From: Tannerella sp.
Lineage (GTDB): Bacteria; Bacteroidota; Bacteroidia; Bacteroidales; Tannerellaceae
Reading direction: 5' to 3'
Assembly: GCA_031277235.1 (NCBI GenBank)
Contig: JAITMT010000161.1
Span: 1-19,319 of the forward strand
DNA length: 19,319 nt
Below, in pieces: positions 14,167 to 19,319 of this stretch (positions within the stretch are counted from its first letter, which is position 1; the number at the start of each line of letters is the position of its first letter). The notes below the pieces were generated by a model. It did not search any database. It had not been told where the DNA came from and worked only from the letters and a program-made list of their open reading frames with translations. The translations under genes were made by a program, and so were the position numbers.

Positions 14167-14280
14167 CCTGTTTGGATAGGCGCGTGTGTTTTTCTGGAAT
14201 TTCCGCTTTTCGTTTTGGGTGTCGGGGGCGGCGGATTTCCGCTTTTCGTTTTTTATTTTAACTGTTTTTCGTTTTGCGGA
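14167..14280. repeat. Prophage end with three TTTTCGTTTT boxes
   Basis: No gene. ATTTCCGCTTTTCGTTTT occurs exactly twice (14199-14216 and 14235-14252), and a third TTTTCGTTTT lies at 14266-14275. Box spacings are 36 and 23 bases. On the other strand each reads AAAACGAAAA, like the CGAAA core of MuA-transposase sites at the ends of phage Mu, which also occur in threes. The next bases belong to the broken susC gene. Identity as transposase sites is inference. Confidence 0.55.
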
Positions 14281-15408
14281 TTATAGATTGTAACTCATAT
14301 TCACGCCGACGGTTAACCAGTCGTAAGCCTTGTTGTCCAAATTCAATCGTATGCCATACCGCTTAAAACCGGAACCTTCGGCTACTCCATCCTGGTTCAA
14401 ATATTCTCCGGACAAATAATAAGTGAGTTTTTCGCTACCTCCGCCCAAACTTAACGAATGTTTGTACATGGCAGATCTTTTAAATAATTCGCTTTGCCAG
14501 TCGGTACCCGGTCCCAGCAGGGAAGGATCGAGAAATTGTACGGGGGTATTGTCATCTCCCTTGTATTCATATTGCATTTGAGCATATTGTTGAAGATTCA
14601 TTACCGGTAAACTCTTGGGAGGTTCCTGCTGAGTCAGTAGATATCCGTAATCAATCTTCAAGTCTCCTTCCCGCCCTCGTTTGGTAGTAATCAGAATGAC
14701 GCCGTTGGTAGCTGCAGAACCATACAACGCCGATGCTGACGGACCTTGCAATATCTGCATATCGGCTATATCCGACGGGTTAAGTCCCGATAAAGGGTTG
14801 TTTCCACCTTGAGAAGCGTCGGATGCTCCCTTGATTTGCACTCCGTCAATGACATACAATGGCTCATTGGAGCCATTGATGGAGTTAACCCCACGGATAT
14901 TCACCGAAATGGCACCACCGGGTTGCCCTGAATTTTGCGTGATATACACGCCGGCGGCCCGTCCTTGAATCGCCTGCTCAATCGTGGTATTTACCGTTTC
15001 CTGAATTTGTTTTTCGGAAACGCCGATTTGAGCGGTTGTAAGTGTTGCCTTTTTCGCAGTACCATAAGCTACTACTACTACTTCAGACAAACTTTGTACG
15101 TCCTGTTCAAGTCTTACATTAACAATGTTTTTTCCCTGAACTGCAACTGATTGCGTCTGAAAACCCAAAAGAGAAAACTGCAGTACCGCACCGGTATTAT
15201 CCGGCAGTGTAATACTGTAATTTCCACTGGCATCAGAGATTGTTCCTGTTGAAGTAGAGCCTCTGAGAACAACAGTCACTCCGGGCAATGTCTCTCCGGA
15301 AGTAGCATCCGTGATTGCACCTGTTACTTTAACACCCTGAGCGTTCAGTCCTCCGTACTCCAGTAAAATAGAAACGAATAACAAAAAGACTTTTAGATAA
15401 TTCTTCAT
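14281..15408 (-). pseudogene. Truncated SusC/RagA-family TonB-dependent receptor
   Basis: 375 residues of a protein usually about 1000 long. Signal peptide (1-24, cleavage near LNAQG); carboxypeptidase-regulatory-like domain (about 28-112, DATSGETLPGVTVVLRG); TonB box LSEVVVVAYGT (117-127); plug domain (about 130-245, RGVNSING, PLYVIDGVQ, GPSASALYGSAATNGVILIT); then the first barrel strands, ending VGVNMSYNL and a TAA. The barrel, which forms the outer-membrane channel for glycan import, is lost. The truncation point coincides with the prophage end, so insertion of the prophage probably interrupted it; the 3' part should lie at the other prophage end. No SusD partner is visible. Non-functional as it stands. 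Confidence 0.9.
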
Positions 15409-15457
15409 GCGAATTAATATTAAAATTGTTTAAAAATGGTATAAATATATATTGTAA

Positions 15458-15700
15458 TTAATATGCCCGTTCCATCAAAAAATACTTCCGTGCCCTCCGG
15501 AAATCCCAACATCCCATCATCAAATGAATAAGAAAGCTCGACTGACCAATCTTCAAATGCCACAGTACAAATTTATCTTCAAAGTACTTTTTATCAATGA
15601 ATTTCTTCGATAATACAAATTCATGACGAGAACTTATAAGGTCCGATCGTCTCGGACAAAACAATCCTCTCAGGTTTGCATCGGATAATTTGTACGGCAT
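15458..15700 (-). CDS. Small orphan protein of unknown function
   Basis: 80 residues, basic and aromatic (KKFIDKKYFEDKFVLWHL, GCWDFRRARKYF). I recognise no family. A good promoter match 23 bases before the ATG supports transcription, and the stop is 49 bases before the susC ATG, so both may share a transcript. It could be a remnant of a larger gene. Confidence 0.45.
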   Translation of the reverse strand: MPYKLSDANLRGLFCPRRSDLISSRHEFVLSKKFIDKKYFEDKFVLWHLKIGQSSFLIHLMMGCWDFRRARKYFLMERAY

Positions 15701-15723
15701 TTTCCCATTTGCTTTTCAGGGCG

Positions 15724-15756
15724 CAAAGATACAAAATTCCGATCGGAATTTCCAAA
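15724..15756 (-). promoter_or_regulatory. Minus-strand promoter with an 18-bp palindrome in the spacer
   Basis: -7 TATCTTTG (15731-15724) and -33 TTTG (15756-15753) stand 21 bases apart, matching the Bacteroidetes consensus. Between them lies the perfect palindrome AAATTCCGATCGGAATTT (15734-15751), a likely operator for a dimeric regulator. It would control the 80-residue gene and perhaps susC. Confidence 0.65.
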
Positions 15757-15759
15757 TAT

Positions 15760-16056
15760 TTCTTAAAATATTTTTTTTATTGTAAAAATTCTTGTGACTA
15801 CTCTTCCAGTCTATATTGTTGGTTTTTAAACATATATATTGATGATGAAAAATTATTTTTTTGATGTTGAAATATTTAATTTGCTTATTATAAGTAATTT
15901 ATCAAAATATATACATCAGAATCTGATAGGTTTATTTTTCTATATACAATTGATTTACAGATAATTAATAAATATTAGACAGGCTGAGTAGTTACAAAAA
16001 TTCAATTCGTAAATGCAACTTTATGGAGGAAAGATACAAAATCATCATTTTTATAT
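15760..16056. other. AT-rich gap without a gene
   Basis: No supportable gene. It holds a short palindrome ATCAGA-A-TCTGAT (15915-15927) and a near-consensus minus-strand -7 box TATCTTTC around 16029-16036. It ends at the insertion-sequence border. Confidence 0.6.
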
Positions 16057-16736
16057 AGGGCAACCGCCCGAAATTTAAATAACCAACTTTTTGAGATACT
16101 CCATATCATAAGCAGCCTTGAGTCTCCTTTTCTTCAAGTTTAGCCTGTCTTTCTGTTCACTGGTTATCTGCAGCGCAAGTTTTCTCAATGTGGGCAGGTT
16201 TTCAGGCGCATTGCCTTTTTCGGCGCGGGAATCATCATCCTTGAATGTTACGTCCAGATGCCGGTGCAAATGATTCCCGAACCCCGGTGACCTCCGACCA
16301 AAGCATTGAAACAGGCGGAACCCATCCCTTCCCCATCACTGATGCAATAACGGGTCTCTTTCATCTCCCGGTCTTTCATCATGCGGGATACCTCCATTTT
16401 TATCAGGGTTTTTATCGTAAGCAAACCGGTGATATCTTTGCCGCAATCATACAGGCATTTGCGCAACAAATCCGGTTCCAGAACCGAAAATACACGGTTA
16501 AAGGTGTCATGGGAGGGGATTCCGTCCGGTAATCCGATGAATTCCCGCAAGTATGTCCCATGGGTCTTGCTGGATAATACCATGTCCCCATAATCCTCTC
16601 CACTGCCCAAATAAGTCAATAAGCCGGTGAACAGGATGTCACCCAGCCTTTTCCTTATTCGAAAATCTGTTATGCCGGATAGATAATTTTGTAGTGATTC
16701 CATGGGGCAAAGATAAGAATTTCATGCGTTTGACCC
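16057..16736 (-). mobile_element. Internally deleted ISAs1-family insertion sequence
   Basis: About 680 bases, about half the usual size. It is bounded by imperfect 19-bp inverted repeats, AGGGCAACCGCCCGAAATT at 16057-16075 and the complement of GGGTCAAACGCATGAAATT at 16718-16736, with 14 of 19 matching. It contains only a broken transposase. No clear target duplication was seen. Confidence 0.65.
16075..16703 (-). pseudogene. ISAs1-family transposase, catalytic core deleted and frameshifted
   Basis: The first frame (16703-16248) begins like the ISAs1 transposase N-terminus: ITDFRIRKRLGDILFTGLL, SGEDYGDM, GLPDGIPSHDTFNRVFSVL. At about residue 91 (near 16430) it jumps to the C-terminal part (IKTLIKMEVSRMM, ETRYCISD), so the central DDE region, roughly 150 residues, is missing. 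Near 16265-16283 a one-base shift moves the reading to a second frame (to 16075): NHLHRHLDVTFKDDDSRAEKGNAPENL and LRKLALQ, the conserved C-terminal end. It cannot be active. A -7-like TATCTTTG (16708-16715) lies only 4 bases before the ATG. Confidence 0.85.
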
Positions 16737-16860
16737 AGGAAACGGAAGACTTACTCCTCCATTAGGGGAAACTTGCATATTTTGTCCGTCTGTACCGGGA
16801 CCTCCATAGACCGAAAATTCAAACTTTGAATAAGCTTCTACGGACATGCCATTTTGTGTG
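16722..16860 (-). pseudogene. Fragment of a carbohydrate-binding-like protein, cut by the insertion sequence
   Basis: About 45 codons reading VFTQNGMSVEAYSKFEFSVY then GGPGTDGQNMQV, similar in style to the 'F-S-x-x-GG-x-G-T-x-G-Q' strand of Bacteroidetes surface glycan-binding or expansin-like domains. It runs into the insertion sequence's right inverted repeat (GSNA then TGA). The upstream border merges with the oppositely directed response-regulator fragment near 16850-16875. The identification rests on pattern only. Confidence 0.35.
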
Positions 16861-17557
16861 AATACGGCTCCACTCCAAGCGGACAGATTGCGATGAAACT
16901 CACGGAAGAAGAAGATATGGACTTGATTATAACGGACATTATGATGCCGGAGGTGGATGGTATCGCTTTGTGCAAAAAAATCAAGGAACAAATGGAGACT
17001 TCGCACATTCCAATAGTGATGCTGACGGCCAAGACGGGAGTTGACAGCCGGATAGAAGGCTTGTAGTCCGGCGCGGAGGCCTATCTGGAGAAGCCGGTCA
17101 GAAAGAGACTGCTGTTGCTCACGGTGTCTAACCTGTTCAAACAGCAGTAGAGAACCAGGGAATATTATGCCAGATACTTTTTTGCCGAAAACACAGATAT
17201 GCATTTTGGCAAAAATGATTTGGAATTTATGAAAAAACTGATTGACAAGATTGATTCAAACATCTCAAATCCTGAACTGGATGTTTTGCAAATAGCCTCC
17301 GCCTTAGCCATGAGCCACCGGAAACTCTACGGAAAAGTGAAAGCCTTGACGGGACGTTCGGTCGTCGAATTTATCAGGGACTACCGTATTAAAAAGCGGC
17401 ACGCATGCTGATTGAGGAAGATACTACGGTCAGTATGGTTATGGAACGGGTCGGAATAGATAATCTGTCCTACTTTTCACGCATTTTCAAAAAGGCGCTG
17501 GGGGAATCTCCTTCGGAGTTTATTGCCAAACGGGGCAACCGCATCAGAATGTCATAG
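16854..17557 (+). pseudogene. C-terminal remnant of a hybrid two-component regulator (HTCS-type)
   Basis: A receiver domain lacking its N-terminus is followed by an AraC-type DNA-binding domain, the C-terminal arrangement of HTCS proteins that switch on glycan-utilisation loci. Seen: DLIITDIMMPEVDG with the phosphoacceptor D, VMLTAK and, after a TAG, SGAEAYLEKPV. After a second TAG come EYYARYF, LDVLQIASALAMSHRKLYGK (first HTH) and TGRSVVEFIRDYRIKK. A one-base shift near 17400 then leads to MLIEEDTTVSMVMERVGIDN and LSYFSRIFKKALGESPSEF (second HTH). In-frame TAGs are at 17064-17066 and 17148-17150; the true end is TAG at 17555-17557. Sensor and kinase parts are absent. Confidence 0.85.
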
Positions 17558-17591
17558 GAGTTCGGAACCCTGTCGGATTTTTTTTAGCAAC

Positions 17592-18233
17592 TTATCCCTC
17601 TTTCCTTTTCACCGGTATTCTTAAAACCGTTTTCAATTTTGATGCATCCGTTTTTCTGAAATCCGACAAATAGATTTCGTGGTGATGTCTTGTAGCGGTT
17701 ATATCGTTTGCCAGATTGTTTTCTTCCATGAATTTCTCCATTTTGGCGATTGTTGCCGGCTCGTCGTCAAACGGACCAATGTGCATGCACTGAACACATA
17801 AACCTTCCTTTATCCTGATGTATTTTGCTTTTTCCGTATTGATATTTTTGCGGTGTATTACTTCATTGCAAGCCCTGTCAAATATCTCTTTATCAACAAA
17901 TTCGGGTAATCTTATCACGGCTGTCCAGAAAAATTTCGACTTGTCTTTCAGGTCTGCCTTGTTTTCAACCGTCCAGAAACCTTCCAGCGGTGGAACCACA
18001 TAATCAAAATAGCCTTCCGGAACAGTCTTTCCCTTTTTGCTCATTTTAATGGTGTATTGTATGGCGTACAATATTTTAATTGCAGCGCCAAACTCGCCGT
18101 TTTCATCGTTGGGATTTCCCCTGCCTTCTACGGCGACAAATTGCATTTCTCCCACCTCCACCATTTCCGGCGCGGTTTTGGGCTGATACAGTTTTTTGTA
18201 TTCCTTTTTGTAATCTTTCACGTTTGCAGTCAT
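17592..18233 (-). CDS. GyrI-like small-molecule-binding domain protein
   Basis: 213 residues, soluble. It starts MTANVKDYKKEYKKLYQPKT and contains EMQFVAVEGRGNPNDENGEFGAAIKILYAI, EGFWTVENKADLKDKSKFFW and CVQCMHIGPFDDEPATIAKM, features of the stand-alone GyrI-like family related to the effector-binding part of AraC/BmrR-type regulators. These bind small, often toxic, hydrophobic molecules; some members act as hydrolases. It lies 15 bases after the AraC regulator and is surely co-transcribed. It ends in TAA. Confidence 0.88.
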   Translation of the reverse strand: MTANVKDYKKEYKKLYQPKTAPEMVEVGEMQFVAVEGRGNPNDENGEFGAAIKILYAIQYTIKMSKKGKTVPEGYFDYVVPPLEGFWTVENKADLKDKSKFFWTAVIRLPEFVDKEIFDRACNEVIHRKNINTEKAKYIRIKEGLCVQCMHIGPFDDEPATIAKMEKFMEENNLANDITATRHHHEIYLSDFRKTDASKLKTVLRIPVKRKEG

Positions 18234-18248
18234 TTTTAAGTTTCAGAT

Positions 18249-19193
18249 TTACAGTGGTTTCACGGGGATGCAGATTTCCAGGTCGAATTTACCCTGCGCG
18301 CCGTCTCCGGGCGAACTGTAATACAATTCATACGGATTTCCGTAAGGTTGGTATCCGCTTTCGGTAATCCACAAACCGACAGTGCCCCACGCTTTTTCAA
18401 AGCCGTCCGCGTCAATTTGAAAACGACCGACAGCATGTTTGCCTGCGGGAATAACCGCTTTGCCGATTTCACCCTCCACCTTTACATTGCCGTTTACCGT
18501 AATGCAGGCGTCCTGGCGTAATTTTTCAATTGCCGTAACCGTCGGGTCGTCAAGGTAAAGCGTAACCGTTTTTGTTTCGGGAAAAAGCAACAGTCCTCTC
18601 GGACCTGCCCATTTCATCAACTTTTCAAAAGCCTTCCCGATTTGATTGAACTCGCCTGTGTGGCGAACATAAACTACCTGCATTTCAGGCATTTCTTTGA
18701 TTTCGATTTTTGCGTCCATAAAAATTAAATGATTAAGTTTGACGGTGCAAAGTTGCGCATCAAAATCAAAATCCTGTTTCAAATTCTTGCCAAGCAGTTG
18801 TCCGTTCTTGCCATATTGCAATCCGTCTTTCGCAAAAACAGATTTTTCCCTTTGCCGGTACTCTTTTGCCGTAGTGTGGAAACAGGCACGAAAGGAACGG
18901 CTGAACAGCGAAATGCTTCCGAATCCGCAGGCGCAGGCAATTTCGCCGATAGACATGCGCTTATCGTTTTGCAGCAGTCTTGCCGCCTTTTCGACGCGCA
19001 TTCGCTGGATATAATTGCCGGGAGTTTCACCCGTCAATACGGTAAATATGCGGTGAAAATGAAACGGAGAAAAACTGGCGATTCCGGACAGAATGCCCAG
19101 ATTCAGCGGCCGGTCTATGTTTTTATCCACGTAGTCCATCACCCTGTTAATCCGCGATATATATTCCTGCCGGCTTGTTTCGTTGATATTCAT
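18249..19193 (-). CDS. AraC-family regulator with GyrI-like effector-binding domain
   Basis: 314 residues from the ATG at 19193 (MNINETSRQEYISRINRVMD). The frame is open 21 codons further upstream, but a -7 box lies inside that stretch. Residues about 8-110 are the two HTH motifs of AraC regulators (LGILSGIASFSPFHFHRIF and IGEIACACGFGSISLFSRSF). About 155-314 are a GyrI-like domain (IEIKEMPEMQVVYVRHTGEF, AGKHAVGRFQI, WITESGYQPYGNPYELYY). This domain order is that of Rob/SoxS-type sensors of small molecules. It probably controls itself and the downstream GyrI-like gene. Confidence 0.92.
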   Translation of the reverse strand: MNINETSRQEYISRINRVMDYVDKNIDRPLNLGILSGIASFSPFHFHRIFTVLTGETPGNYIQRMRVEKAARLLQNDKRMSIGEIACACGFGSISLFSRSFRACFHTTAKEYRQREKSVFAKDGLQYGKNGQLLGKNLKQDFDFDAQLCTVKLNHLIFMDAKIEIKEMPEMQVVYVRHTGEFNQIGKAFEKLMKWAGPRGLLLFPETKTVTLYLDDPTVTAIEKLRQDACITVNGNVKVEGEIGKAVIPAGKHAVGRFQIDADGFEKAWGTVGLWITESGYQPYGNPYELYYSSPGDGAQGKFDLEICIPVKPL

Positions 19194-19220
19194 TGGCTTC
19201 AACATTAAATAATGAAAGGG

Positions 19221-19228
19221 CAAATGTA
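19221..19228 (-). promoter_or_regulatory. -7 box TACATTTG of the AraC-GyrI operon
   Basis: Matches TAnnTTTG, 27 bases before the ATG at 19193. A TTTG lies about 25 bases further upstream, slightly more than the usual spacing. It decides for the shorter start. Confidence 0.5.
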
Positions 19229-19319
19229 CGGCAAAATTTCCTGAAACAGTTTGCAAATCTTGCTGTTTTCATCCATTATTCAAAAAAGTCCGAACACGCC
19301 TCCTCTTCCGCAAAATACT

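Larger units (their letters stand above)
1..14280 (+). mobile_element. Right-hand part of a prophage, possibly transposable (Mu-like)
   Basis: All genes here run on the plus strand. They are phage tail and fibre genes, then small genes, a Dam-type methyltransferase and an amidoligase, then a gene-free end with three repeated boxes. Immediately after it lies a minus-strand susC-like gene that stops early, as expected if the element is inserted in it. No integrase, transposase, head or lysis genes are visible, so the left part lies outside the window. Tail, fibre, DNA modification, then right end is the order seen in phage Mu, where mom sits next to attR; assignment to that group is inference. 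The exact junction cannot be placed to the base; it lies within about 14275-14284. Confidence 0.75.

Noticed and set aside
1..14280. Diversity-generating retroelement, known in Bacteroides transposable phages
   Set aside because: No reverse transcriptase gene and no template/variable repeat pair with adenine-specific changes was seen.
14098..14286. A 62-codon frame across the prophage end
   Set aside because: It reads through the terminator and the TTTTCGTTTT boxes and encodes a phenylalanine/glycine-rich sequence of no known type.
17558..17591. Terminator between the converging regulator remnant and GyrI-like gene
   Set aside because: An eight-T run is present but no convincing GC stem precedes it.

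Overview
The window looks like part of a Bacteroidales-type genome. It carries a SusC/RagA-family TonB-dependent receptor, a hybrid two-component (HTCS-type) regulator remnant, several matches to the Bacteroidetes -7 promoter box TAnnTTTG, and almost no Shine-Dalgarno sequences. Genus cannot be read from the sequence. Stop codons used at clear gene ends include TGA, TAA and TAG, so the standard bacterial code applies.

Positions 1 to about 14280 (plus strand) are the right-hand part of a prophage. First come structural genes: a small tail protein (149-604); a very large tail-fibre/adhesion protein with Ig-like repeats, a LamG-like domain, a CotH-kinase-like domain and leucine-rich repeats, split by one in-frame TAG (776-4561 and 4562-6838); and a Tal-like hub/fibre protein (6870-10790). 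Then come two small overlapping genes (10823-11514), one a membrane protein with an HEYGH zinc motif, and a structured intergenic region that may encode an antisense RNA (about 11513-11636). The last module is an HTH protein, a Dam-type adenine methyltransferase, an amidoligase and a small partner. A terminator and a gene-free end follow (14126-14280) with three TTTTCGTTTT boxes. No integrase lies in the window. The order tail, fibre, DNA-modification genes, box-bearing end, interrupted host gene resembles a transposable (Mu-like) phage; this is an inference.

The prophage end abuts a susC-like gene on the minus strand that stops after 375 residues, about a third of normal length. Beyond it is a decayed polysaccharide-utilisation region: a small orphan gene with a palindrome inside its promoter, an AT-rich gap, an ISAs1-family insertion sequence whose transposase lost its catalytic core, a short carbohydrate-binding-like fragment, and an HTCS C-terminal pseudogene. 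The window ends with an intact two-gene minus-strand operon: an AraC regulator with a GyrI-like effector domain and a stand-alone GyrI-like protein.

The most unusual feature is the invasion of the tail genes by short dispersed repeats. Seven C-rich/G-rich palindromic elements (about 26-37 bp, three stem subtypes, one orientation) sit in frame inside four tail reading frames and encode PPNPPEGG-like inserts. A second repeat type (ATTGACAAT) is in frame in one gene and also intergenic. More repeats fill the gaps between tail genes. None was seen in the prophage genes after 10790 or in the host part.
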